Of a stretch of DNA of 64,000 nucleotides, positions 54,412 to 64,000 are shown piece by piece. The notes beneath the pieces are model-generated. The model was not told the origin of the DNA and made no database searches. It saw only the letters and a list, made by a program, of their open reading frames with translations. Numbering within the stretch: position 1 is the first letter of the stretch; the number at the start of each line of letters is the position of its first letter. Source of the stretch: Bidens hawaiensis (Eukaryota > Streptophyta > Magnoliopsida > Asterales > Asteraceae); the NCBI GenBank assembly GCA_021521415.1, contig JAIQDT010004989.1, positions 124,001-188,000 on the forward strand, in the 5' to 3' direction. The translations under genes were made by a program, and so were the position numbers.

Positions 54412-55615
54412 GCCCCCATGCCCCAAATGATGGCTCAAATGATGGCACACTTCCCTTGGACCCAGCTCTCACCAAGGAACTACGAGTCATAATACAAGGG
54501 TAGATGAAGACCTTGCGAAACCTTACAAGCCCGACAATCTTTCTTGTTTCTCTCAACAAATTGCCGATTATGAATCTCAAACGAAGATCAAAATGCCACC
54601 CCATATAAAAACATATGATGGGACCGAGGATCCCGAAGACCACCTCCAGGTCTTCCCTGGGGCGGCCAGAATCGAAAAATGGTCCCACGCTGAATGTTGC
54701 TTGATGTTCATGCAAACATTAGTCGGATCAGCCAGGATATGGTTCAATGACCTTCCTCCTCAAAGCGTTCAAGGGTTCGATGATCTGAGCAAAGGATTCT
54801 TGGCCCACTTCTCACAACAAAGGAGATATGTCAAGGATGCCACGGTCATTTTCCGGATAAAACAGAAAGATGATGAAAGCCTTCGAGACTTTATCGAAAG
54901 GTACAAAAAATAAGGGTTACAATACGTGGGGGCTGACGAAAAAATGAGGGTGGCAGGCTTCATGAACGCCATCACCTCCATGTACCTCACAAGGGACTTC
55001 AACAAGTGCCTACCTAAAATCCTTGAAGAAGCTCTCGAACGAGCTGAAGCCCATATCCGAGGCGAGGAGGCCATTGATTTCAAAGAACAAAGAAAGAGAG
55101 CTCCTGGTTGGCGAGGCAACAGCCCCAACCGAAAGAAAGGGAACTACAATCTCTATGACAAATACCCTAGAAGCTCAGATCAATGAAGGCCTGAAGGCCG
55201 GAACCCTCCAAGCAGGGAGAAGACTGTGAACTTCACAGCCTTAATCAAAACCCCTCAGGAGATCCTTGTCACCGAAGAAGTGAAACACAACTTCCGACCT
55301 CCTCAACCCTTGCCCAAAAGCAAGAAGAACGAAAGCTCCACCCAGTTCTGCGAGTTCCACGAAGAAAAAGGTCACCACACAAACGATTGCTTTCAACTCA
55401 AGAGAAGAATTGAGGAAGCCGTCAAGTTTGGAGAATTGGCTCATTTGGTGAAAGGGGTGAAAGACAAGATGGCTGAAAGAAAAGGAAAAGAAGTGAATAT
55501 GGTGAATACAGACGATGGTGTTTCCCACAAACGACAACGCTTGGAGGCTTGGGAGCTTCAATGTGTCTGCTTCCCACCACCTCAAAGTGACTTACTCTCA
55601 AACCCTTGGTGGTAG
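54412..55615 (+). pseudogene. Tat gag, core and zinc-knuckle parts
   Basis: The gag core at 54593-54913 reads MPPHIKTYDGTEDPEDHLQV, then RIWFNDLPPQSVQGFDDLSK and DESLRDFIERYKK, and ends in TAA. The same protein continues after the stop at about 54914-55186 with FMNAITSMYLTRDFNKCLPK. A frame change leads to 55226-55615 with a zinc-binding motif of the Tat type, CEFHEEKGHHTNDC, followed by a linker rich in Lys and Glu. The length and order are normal for Tat gag. Confidence 0.8.
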
Positions 55616-56958
55616 AAGCGAACGTGGGAACACTCAAAACAAGTAAAGCCTACATCGACATAGGGGCGGCCACAGAGATCATGTATGAAAGGTTCTTCAA
55701 TCAACTAAGCAAAGAAGAACGTTCAAGGATTCAACCCTCCGGGTCTTCTATAAAAGGTATCTCCGATGTACCTTTGAAGCCTTTAGGCCAACTAACCCTT
55801 GATGTCTGTTTTAGTGAAGGCAAGATGAAGAAAACCAAACCACTCACTTTTGTGGTTATCAACATACCTTGCAACTATGATGTGATCATAGGAAGGCCAG
55901 GGCAGTGCGCGTTCAATATGGTTGTCTCAGTCGGTCAAGGTGCTGTGAAGTTCCCAACTGACAGGGGAATTGCAACCCTTCAACCTACCCAAGAGGCTTA
56001 CACGGTTGAAAGGGAAAGCTCCAAAGGGAAAGATGAAGAGCAAGGCTTAATCATAACCCCCAGGTACCCTGAACAAAAGGTACGGGTAAACACAAGCCTT
56101 TCCAAAGAAACATTTTCACACCTTGAAAAGCTATTGATGAGCTACAGCGATGTCTTTGCTTGGTGCCCGGAAGACATGACCGGCATCCCTCGAAGCATTG
56201 CAGAGCATGAGCTGAAAATACCTTCCGATGTCAAGCCTGTTGTCCAAAAGAAACGAAGCCTAGCTCCCGAAAGAAGCTTGGAAGCGTGTCAAGAGGTCGA
56301 AAAGCTAGTACAAGCTGGGATCCTACGTGAGGTCAAGTATCAATCTTGGGTGGCTAATCCAGTCATGGTTCGAAAGCCCGACAAGTCTTGGAGGATGTGC
56401 ATCGACTTCAAAGACTTAAACAAAGCATGCCCTAAGGATTGCTATCCCTTACCCGAAATGGACCTCAAGGTTGACTCCTTAACCGGCCATCCCTTCAAGT
56501 GTTTTCTAGATGCTTACAAGGGTTATCATCAAATCCTCATGAAAGTGGAAAATGAAGAAAAAACCGCATTCCACACGGACAAAGGGTATTTTCTGTTATC
56601 AAAAGATGCCTTTTTGCCTACGAAATGCCGGTGCAACTTACCAACGTTTGATCGACAAAGTATTCGCTAGTCAAATTAGCAGAAACCTAGAAGCTTATGT
56701 CGACGATCAGGTAATCAAAAGCAAAACCGAGCATCAAATGCTTGAAGACATAGAATAAACCTTCCAAAACTTGAAAAAGATCAATATGAAGCTCAACCTT
56801 GGAAAATGCTGAATTGGGTTCGAAGAAGGCAAGTTTTTGGGACACATTGTGGGAAAACAAAGCATAAAAGCCAATACCAACAAAGTCAGGGCTATTCTTG
56901 AAACTAAATCTCCACAAAGCAAAGAATAAGTGGAAGCCTAAATGGAAGGCTTGCAGCC
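55606..56958 (+). pseudogene. Tat protease and reverse transcriptase, frameshifted
   Basis: The first 354 codons are open. The protease has AYIDIGAATEIMYERFF (Asp kept) and VIIGRPGQCAFNMV. RT then has LEACQEVEKLVQAGILREVK, KSWRMCIDFKDLNKACPKDC, and LDAYKGYHQILM with the first catalytic Asp. The frame shifts near 56590, and the overlapping frame 56552-56758 gives KMPFCLRNAGATYQRLID and the intact YVDDQVIKS box. From 56759 two or three stops interrupt the thumb (KLNLGKC, GKFLGHIV). The catalytic residues are kept, unlike in the Athila copy. Confidence 0.85.
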
Positions 56959-57980
56959 TTGAAGCGTTTTACCTCCAAGCTTGCTGAGAAATCCCTACCC
57001 TTTTTCAAAACGTTAAAGGGTTGCACTAACAAGAAAGATTTCAGGTGGACGGAAGAAGCAGAAGAAGCCTTCAACCAAATGAAGCAACACTTGGCTTCAC
57101 TTCCAACCATTGCAGCCCCTGAAACAGGAGAACCGATCTCTGTCTATCTCTCAGTGGCTGAAGAAGCATTAAGCGCGGTTCTAACCATCGAACGAGACAA
57201 AGTTCAGGTACCCGTTTATTTCTTTAGTAAAACGCTAAAACTGGCAGAGATCAAATATCCTCCCTTGGAAGAACTTGCTCTGGCCTTAATTCAAACGGCC
57301 AGAAGGCTTCGAAGGTACTTCCAAGCACACCCTATACAAGTGGTCACTGACCAACCCATCAAGAGTGTGCTTGAAAAACCAGAAAATTCAGGCCGATTGG
57401 CCAAATGGGCTGTAGAACTAGGAGAACATAACATCACCTATGTACCAAGAAAAGCTATCAAAGCCCAAGTCTTGGCGGATTTCATTGTGGAAATCCCTAG
57501 GCAAGTCACTCCTGAAATACACACAACTGCCACTGAACCTTCTGACCCCGAAGCCTGGAAGCTTTTTACCGATGGAGCTTCCAGCATCGAAGGGTCAGGA
57601 GCTGGGCTCGTTTTAATCAACCCTGAAGGCTTAGAATTTACATATTCTCTTCGACTTAAATTTCAGACCACCAAAAACGAAGCTGAATACGAAGCATTGA
57701 TCGCTGGTCTAAAGATTGCCAAAGAGATGAAGATCCAAAAGCTACAAGTCTTCACAGACTCGTTGCTTGTTTAAAGTCAAGTCAATGATAGCTATATAGA
57801 AAAATAGCCCAACATGAAGAAGTATCGTGAAAAGGAAAAAGGGTTGATGACCACATTTCAAGAGTGCACTATTAAGCAAATTCCAAGATCACAAAACAAG
57901 AGAGCCGATGCCCTGAGCAAACTAGCATCCCTCACATTTGCACACCTCACCAAGAAAGTTTTGGTGGAAGTGTTGAAAAC
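56959..57980 (+). pseudogene. Tat RNase H followed by a second, archaeal-type RNase H
   Basis: 56959-57774 is open for 271 codons. The usual gypsy RNase H gives LSVAEEALSAVLTIERDK, VYFFSKTLKLAEIKYPPLEE and VVTDQPIKSVLEKPENSGRL. After a linker a second RNase H begins: WKLFTDGASSIEGSGAGLVL, NEAEYEALIAGLK and FTDSLLV, which carry the Asp, Glu and Asp of the fold. It continues after a TAA at 57772 with IPRSQNKRADALSKLAS. This extra domain is known from Tat-lineage elements and supports the lineage call. Confidence 0.85.
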
Positions 57981-59269
57981 CCCTTCAATCCAAGAATTGG
58001 AAGTTCAATATGTAATCACTGAAGAGGGTCCAAGTTGGGTGACTCCCATAGAAAAGTTCCTCAAAAATGGTGAGTTACCTTTGGACCAGACAAAGGCTGA
58101 AAGGGTTCGAATCAAGTCCCGACAGTATGTGTTGCAAGGAGAAACCCTTTATAAGAAGGCTTACCTTGCACCGCTACTAAGATGTGTAGGCCCTGAACAA
58201 AGCCAATATCTGATCAAAGAGGTTCATGAGGGAATATGTGGAGCTCATTTTGGGCCAAGAACGGTGGTTGCAAAATTGATGAACCTCGGATACTTCTGGC
58301 CCACCAAGCACCGAGATGCAACGGAACAACTCAAAAAATGTGAAGCCTGTCAAATTCATGCACCGGTTCCCAAAAGCCCAAAACATGATATAGTCCCCAT
58401 CTCCTCAGCTTGGCCATTCCACAAATGGGGAATGGATATTGTTGGTCCATTCCCACCGGCCAAGGGTGGGGTAAATTTTTTGCTAGTAGCTGTTGACTAC
58501 TTCACCAAGTGGCCTGAAGTCAAACCACTTGCAAAAATAACGGGCAAACAAGTCATCGACTTCGTATGGGAAACCATTATTTGTCGCTATGGGCTGCCAG
58601 GAGTGTTAGTCACGGATAACGGGAAGCAATTTGTCGAGAAGCCTTTTAGCACATAGTGCAAAGAATTCAGAATCACCCAAGTGTTCAGCTCGGTTGCTTA
58701 CCCACAATCCAACGGCCAAGTTGAAAGAACAAACAGAACCATTGTATAAGGAATCAAAACAAAGCTGAGAAGGCACAATAACAATTGGCTTGAAGAACTC
58801 CCAAATGTTCTATGGGCAATAAGAACAACCGAAAAAACAAGCCACAAACGAACACCTTACAGCCTAGTGTTCGGATCAGAAGCTGTAATTCCAGCCGAAG
58901 TTGGAGTTGTGACTCAAAGAACACTCAACATGGATCTCGAATCAAACAACAATGAGACCATGTTGAATTTGCAACTCCTTGAAGAAGTTCGTGATCAAGC
59001 CGCAATACAAGAGGCTATATACAAGCAGCAAAATGGAAGCTTATTACAATGCAAGAGTGAAACATGAACGTTTCAAGCCTGGAGACCTTGTACTCCAAAA
59101 CAATGAGGCCAGCAAGAAAGAAAACCAAGGAAAGCTTGGCCCAAAGTGGGAAGGGCCATACACAATCCTTGAAGCTCACAAGGGTGGATCCTACAAGCTG
59201 GCCGACACAGAAGGCCAAAAGCTTCCAAGACACTGGAACGGCAAAACCCTTAAAAGGTTCCATACCTAG
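57981..59269 (+). pseudogene. Tat integrase, two stops, DDE residues kept
   Basis: The zinc domain has VHEGICGAHFGPRTVVAKL and CEACQ. The core has WPFHKWGMDIVGPFP (Asp), VLVTDNGKQF (Asp), a TAG at 58654-58656, then PQSNGQVERTNRTIV (Glu), a TAA, and TPYSLVFGSEAVIPAEVGV. The C-terminal domain at 58979-59269 has FKPGDLVLQNNEASKKENQG and GPKWEGPYTILEAHKGGSYK. Both stops can be explained by single C-to-T or G-to-A changes. Confidence 0.85.
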
Positions 59270-59959
59270 TCAAAGTCTTAAGATGTATTTCAAGAGATGT
59301 ATAATTTTCCTTTTTGTGAACATCAACCTCTTGAATAAATGATAAAGTTTTTGTCATAACTTTTCTTTACTATCCTATAATCAGGTTGAGAACCTAGCAA
59401 GAAACTCATGGCAAGGGCCATGTAAGGGGATGAGCTCCCAGGCCACATCGCTCAATAGGTTCAAGGGTTAAATGGACCTATATAAGGGGTGAGTTCCTAT
59501 ATCAATCCAACTCCATGAGACTTAGAAAATTTTTCAACTAAAAACTTGTCTCATAGACGGGTCTGAACAGCCTACATCAATTCGTTCCTTAAACTTTGAA
59601 AAAGTTTACGAAACAAAAACATACACTAAGTAGTGATACAAAGGATAGTCAACATGTGCTTTTTACCTAATGAAGCCTTGAAGCTAAAGTGACTGCAGCA
59701 CTAAAACTTCTTAAGAAAACTTAGCTAAAAACACATCAAACTAACAAGACAAGCAACCAAAACACAGATACATAAACATCACAGTCCATAAACAAAGGTC
59801 ATTACCAGGCCATAAATAATAAGAATTCATAATAAGCCAATTAAGGCTAAACAAGGAAATCACAAGGATTCCCAAGAAAATGTTCAAAGGGCCAAAAGGC
59901 CAAACACAACCACAAGGAAGAAACTTTAAGAGTTCCATGCCAAAGCTACGAATCAAGTA
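59270..59959 (+). other. Tat spacer after integrase, non-coding
   Basis: Mixed-composition sequence with no ORF on the plus strand. It ends where the antisense ORF terminates at about 59960. Confidence 0.5.
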
Positions 59960-62246
59960 TTTAAACATCAGAAACAGGCTTTGAAGTACTAGCCTTACCA
60001 CCCTTAACACTTTTACCCTTCTTGGACTTCTTGACTTGTGGGACAACATCAGCAACAGCCGAGCCTTCAAGGCTTGCAACATGAGATCCGTCGCTACCCC
60101 TAGACAAAATTTCTTCACTGTCACCAGAACGGGAGCGTTTTTTTGACAATGACTCAAGCACCTCTTTAGCAACCTTCTCATCAAGGCTGGCTGGTTTAAA
60201 ACCCTGCAACACAGAAAGAGGCTTACCATAGCATGATGAAACCTCACCCACATAAGGGTAAGTGAGCCTCTCAATTGAACGAACTGAATCCATGAAAAGC
60301 TTGTATGCGTCGCGTTTGAACAAGGGTGACTTCTCTATAGGCTGGCCAGACTCGTGATGACTAAAGCCCGCAACGAAGCCCAAATGCTTACCATGGGCCA
60401 ACAACTTCGTATACACACCACCCAGCACCGAGTTGAACTCACTAGAATGAAGCAAGTAAGCCACAACCTGCTGAAACCCGTGCTCAATCAACCACTTGTT
60501 GTCGCTAGAGGTCTGGGCAACCGAAGCCTTCAAGCCTTCATTCTCCATCTCGAAGGCTCTCCTCTGCACCTAGAAAGCTTCCCGGTCAGCATCCAACTTA
60601 GCCCTGTCAGCCTCCATGGCTTTCTTCAACCCTGCCAGCTCAATCTCATGACCATGAGACAACTCATCAATCTTCTTAACATAACCCTCCTCTTTCCTCG
60701 AAAAACCCTCAATCTCCTTCTTCATCTCCATCATGGAAGCTTTCATTCCCTTCTTCTTCTTGGAAAAATCCTCATACTCCTGCATTCCCTTTCTAAAACG
60801 AGTCACACCCTCTGCCAAAAGGGCAGAAAGGTTTCCAGAACTCAGGATCAACCTTGACAACATGGAATCACCCTTCATTTCAAAAATAGTGTTACGCACT
60901 CCTGGAGGAGCAAAATTGGCTAACAGATCAGCACAAACCGAGGGATCTTTGAAGCTATCCCCAACCTTCACGTTCCACTCTGGAACATAAACTGCATCAC
61001 CATCCAACCTTCTTGCCAGCCGATTTCTTTTTCTCTGAAACCACCAAACCCTGACCCTTCTCAACCTCCATAGTTCGACCTTGGTCTTCAGAAACTTGAA
61101 TATCATCACTAACCTCAACTGGTTCATGAGAAGATTAAGTGCAAGCAGACTTCAACAAACGTCGTGTGGAACGACGGGTAGAAGATTTAGGAACAACGGC
61201 CTTGGTGAACCCTTTAACGTTTGCAACCCCAGCATACTCAGCGTCCTCAAATCGACCCTCCTTCCCTCGAGTCACCGAGTCATCCTCAACAACAGCCGCA
61301 ACATCAGTGAACCCAACATCCGAAGTGTCATCACTTTTCAAAAAATCTAAGGCAGACATAACTACAAAATACAAAGGAAAATCATTAGCAAACATATCAA
61401 CAAGATAAAACAAACACGGGATAAACAAATGCATACCCTTATCATCTCTCATAAGCACGGGATCCCTATTAGGCTTATCCCATAGTTTGCTAATTCCTAA
61501 TAACACGAGAAGATGTTGGGAAAAGGACGAAGACGCGATGGAAATTTCCTAATTGATTTAAAAAAGTCTTCATTAAACTCGGATTCAGCCGGCTCCGGTT
61601 CATTTAAAACAGCCTCGGGTTGCCGCCAAACAGGTTTAAAGGGAAGGATAGAGTCGGAAACAAAGAAAAACCGGTCCTTCCAAGTACCGAGGGTTGTAAC
61701 CGCCGAGGAAACCAAACACGTATCGACCTTAGTGTGTTCAAACGTGTACCAATCACCGTTTTTTGCTAAGCGAAAGAAACGGCGAAAAGTCAACAATGAA
61801 GGCTCATAACCTAGGGCTTTACATAAAACTTCAAAATGCAATACCCTAGCAAGCCCTAAAGGATGTATTTGACCGAACTATATACGCTAAAACTCCAAAA
61901 CATTCAAAACAAAAACTGAAAAAGGGTGCCGAAGATTGGAAAATTCAAAATGACGGCAGTATAGAGCAATGAAGCCCGCCGGACAACGATCGATCGAAGA
62001 ATCAACCGGCGGAGCAACCGGTTTGTACTTTAACCCTATTCCCCATTCAATACAGAACGATTCAACCTCTTCTTGGGTTAATCGAGAAAAGCTGACCGAC
62101 AGATCCTTTTTAGCAACCATAATTTTGAAAGAAAGGGGAAAGATTTTAACTAACCTGTTGAAAGATTGAAGAAAACTCGATGGATGTTTCAGAGAAAATA
62201 TGGAACTATTAAAGAAAAATGAAAGGCAATGAACAGTTATATTCAC
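59960..62246 (-). pseudogene. Antisense ORF, putative gypsy-type transposon protein, broken
   Basis: A long coding stretch on the strand opposite gag-pol. Start near 62119: MVAKKDLSVSFSRLTQEEVE, then FIALYCRHFEFSNLRHPFSV, a short broken part, and VLCKALGYEPSLLTFRRFFR and NGDWYTFEHTKV (61497-61841). This matches the family named putative gypsy type transposon (PF04195-like). After an acidic region (61135-61506), 60570-61127 is rich in heptads (MKKEIEGFSRKEEGYVKKID), a coiled coil. 59961-60569 ends with a basic tail KKSKKGKSVKGGK. Tat elements often carry such an antisense ORF; its function is unknown. Four interruptions remain. Confidence 0.75.
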
Positions 62247-62445
62247 TATTGAAGAGCAGTTATTGGGAATCGAAATCTGACAGTTACAATCATGTCAACT
62301 GTCACATCAGTAATTCAAAAAATAACCAAAATCCGAACAAAGCCTCGAAGCTTACAAGCCTCGAAGCCTTTAAGCAATAAACAAAATGTGTGAAAAAGTC
62401 AGAAGCCCTTGAGCTTACCTCTCAAACACCTCTGACTTGAGGGGC

Positions 62446-63105
62446 TGATGACGGGGGTAGCCCAAGGGAATAAAAAAATGGCTGAAACACATTAACGCTA
62501 AAAGGGTTAAAAGGTTAAAAGCTCCATTTCCCGCTCAAACTTATGTAAACAAGTACCCACGTGCTACAGTACGATGTCACATCACTGTTCACATCCTTGT
62601 CCCCTCTGAGCGAAGGACATACTCAGATAAAGTATTATTATTTTATCTATGGACCAGCGGTCCAAGGCTTCCCGCCCACAAAGGTCAACTCTCTAGGCAA
62701 ACTGGAGGGGAACTAGTTTAGTTACATCTGGACGAAAGGATTGAGTCTCTTCCCCTATATAAGAAACACTTAGCCATAAGCATAAACACACCAAGATCTG
62801 GGCAGATAACATACTCTCCCTAATCTTCCCTTCTTCCTTGAGAAATATGCTTCTTGCTTAATTCTTTCTTACTACAATAACTTCATTGCTTCATCAAGAA
62901 CATCATTCTAAAGCCGATTCCAAACATCACAGTTTCGGATCCTTGGTGAACTATAACAATCAAACAATAAATTAGTGAACCTCCTTCTACGTTTTGCAAA
63001 CGTAGAGGGACACCACGACCTGCGTTAGGCTAACCTTAACCCTTGAAGCCTTTTAGCCTAACCAGTCCATTCACTATCAATGGTCTTATCTTTGTTGTAG
63101 CAACA
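62446..63105 (+). mobile_element. 3' LTR of the Tat element (660 bp)
   Basis: Preceded by the purine-rich TTGAGGGGC, starts TGATGACGGGGGTAG and ends TAGCAACA. It has the TATA box TATATAAG at 62756-62763. Confidence 0.85.
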
Positions 63106-63277
63106 CCGCTCAAGTCCAAATTACCACTTGTGGGAGTTTGTGACTCGTCAAACAAGTTACACGTGAACTTGACAAGCTCACGCTACTAAAGATCAAGCAA
63201 GCATTGCCGCTAAATGAGGTTGCTATCACTGGGCTAACCTTTTACATAAAGCCTTCACTCATAAAATATGGTGTTGG
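63106..63277. other. Flank between Tat and SINE
   Basis: Begins with CCGCT, the TSD partner of 49909-49913. Mixed composition with partial open frames (LTLLKIKQALPLNEVAITG) that I cannot assign to a family. Confidence 0.35.
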
Positions 63278-63287
63278 CGCAAGTTAC

Positions 63288-63623
63288 TATTTTTTTTTCT
63301 TGGTACGACCAACTAAGTAACGCCGGGTACTTCGTACGCGGCCCCCATTGGATATAGGTAGCCCGAGCCGGCCACGAGTCCGGACGGACGGAACCCATAG
63401 CGCTCCACCTATTGAGGGATTCCCCGGATAAAACCCGACCCCCACGCCCGCCAAACGGCACGACAGCGAGGAGCCAGTAAAACCGGGTGAGATCAGGACT
63501 CGAACCCCGATAAGTCTGGGTCATCCCTCATATCTCCCATATAAATTGGTAATAGTGATGTTTAAACCTCTTATCACTCACTAGTAAAGTGGGTGCTGTA
63601 TCATTGAGTCACATCTAATTTAT
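63288..63623 (-). mobile_element. tRNA-derived SINE with 10-bp TSD
   Basis: On the minus strand there is a 5' head with an A-box-like TGACTCAATGATA (about 63600-63611) and a perfect B box GGTTCGAGTCC (63497-63507), which are the internal Pol III promoter. A GC-rich body follows, and then a poly(A) tail (the T run at 63289-63299 on the plus strand). Flanked by the exact duplication CGCAAGTTAC at 63278-63287 and 63624-63633. There is no ORF; it depends on LINE enzymes. A-to-B spacing is about 100 bases, longer than in a tRNA. The minus-strand ORF 63255-63524 is a shadow. Confidence 0.85.
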
Positions 63624-63633
63624 CGCAAGTTAC

Positions 63634-63927
63634 CATTGAAGGTAACATTTGACAGTCTTTATTAGCAGCTGATGGGGATTGTGTTTATATAATTTAAGCC
63701 GACAAAGAGATTAGATTTTTTAAACACACCCTTTAGATTTTCATGTACCATATTCTATGATAAAGACATTGGCCGCCATCGTTGATGGCTATTTTTATTG
63801 TTTTCTACATTCTTAACATATTCCCTTGCATAACGTAAGCATTTGAAACATTTTATTATTTTATGTATCATAGATATTTTTAATTTGCAAATTATAACCA
63901 CCAAGTATTTTTTAAAATATTAACCAA
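63634..63927. other. AT-rich non-coding sequence
   Basis: Between the SINE and the Helitron terminus; no ORF, RNA gene or TE end seen. Confidence 0.4.
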
Positions 63928-64000
63928 CTAGCTTTAAAACCCGTGTGATGCACTTAATGTTTAGAAAAATTATAATTAAACTATAGAAATTAAATGATAA
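63928..64000 (-). mobile_element. 3' end of a third Helitron, continuing off window
   Basis: CTAG at 63928-63931 with A before it on the plus strand. Then, after 9 bases, a weak palindrome CCGTGTGATGCACTT, which on the minus strand is a degraded 3' hairpin 9 bases from CTAG. The layout equals that of Helitrons A and B, with a different stem. The rest of the element would lie to the right. Confidence 0.5.

Larger units (their letters stand above)
49914..63105 (+). mobile_element. Tat-lineage Ty3/gypsy retrotransposon with nested LTRs
   Basis: LTRs 49914-50585 and 62446-63105 run in the same orientation and enclose gag, protease, RT, RNase H, a second RNase H, integrase and an antisense ORF, in the Tat order. 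The flanks are CCGCC (49909-49913) and CCGCT (63106-63110), a 5-bp TSD with one change. Two insertions sit in gag: a solo LTR of another family (51233-53635) and an inverted LTR of its own family (53752-54411). Several stops and frameshifts make it defective, although RT and IN active-site residues are kept. Confidence 0.85.

Noticed and set aside
63255..63524. Minus-strand ORF of 89 codons with a Gly/Arg-rich stretch
   Set aside because: It lies within the GC-rich SINE body, which is non-coding.

Overview
This window is nuclear DNA of a flowering plant, most likely a eudicot with a large repeat-rich genome; the LTR families look like those of Asteraceae, but that is an impression only. I see no intact host gene. 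Almost everything is explained by nested transposable elements, and many of them can be delimited by exact target-site duplications (TSDs) and terminal motifs.

Layout. 1-8785: the 5' end of a Ty1/copia element (LTR 319-706, minus) inserted in the 3' part of a minus-strand Ty3/gypsy Athila element (gag, PR, RT/RH, IN, tRNA-Asp primer site, 1.9 kb LTR 6900-8785). 8786-12932: the 3' end of a plus-strand Tekay-type chromovirus that the Athila interrupts. 12933-16475: LTR debris and a solo LTR (14363-16470) with TSD AGGGA. 17136-42261: two Helitrons lie head to tail on the minus strand with three bases between them. Helitron A (17136-33184) carries captured introns and exons of a mitochondrial-type elongation factor G and of a pfkB/fructokinase-like gene. 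A solo LTR (20123-31292, TSD CTGGC) splits the EF-G exon; that LTR is split by a gag-only LTR retrotransposon (21594-30238, TSD GAGGG), whose 5' LTR is split by a Pack-MULE-like element (26907-28137, 9-bp TSD). Helitron B (33188-42261) contains a hAT-like element (33376-40171, 8-bp TSD) that itself holds an LTR, two MITEs and a foldback element whose arms are minisatellites. 42304-48160: an old LTR split by a solo LTR (43536-45776, TSD ATAAG), then a CACTA end with 150-bp subterminal repeats. 49914-63105: a 13 kb Tat-lineage Ty3/gypsy element with two RNase H domains, a long antisense ORF of the putative gypsy-type transposon family, and two LTR insertions in gag. 63288-63623: a tRNA-derived SINE with a 10-bp TSD. 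63928-64000: the 3' end of a third Helitron.

How the parts relate. The insertions give a relative chronology. In Helitron A the order is gene capture, Helitron insertion, solo LTR, gag-only retrotransposon, Pack-MULE. Pol reading frames are broken by stops and frameshifts, and the Athila has lost catalytic residues in PR, RT and IN, so I see no autonomous coding element. The elements of most interest are the tandem gene-capturing Helitrons, the gag-only retrotransposon with a G-box-rich LTR promoter, the foldback minisatellite element, and a tRNA-like double hairpin kept inside an LTR family.
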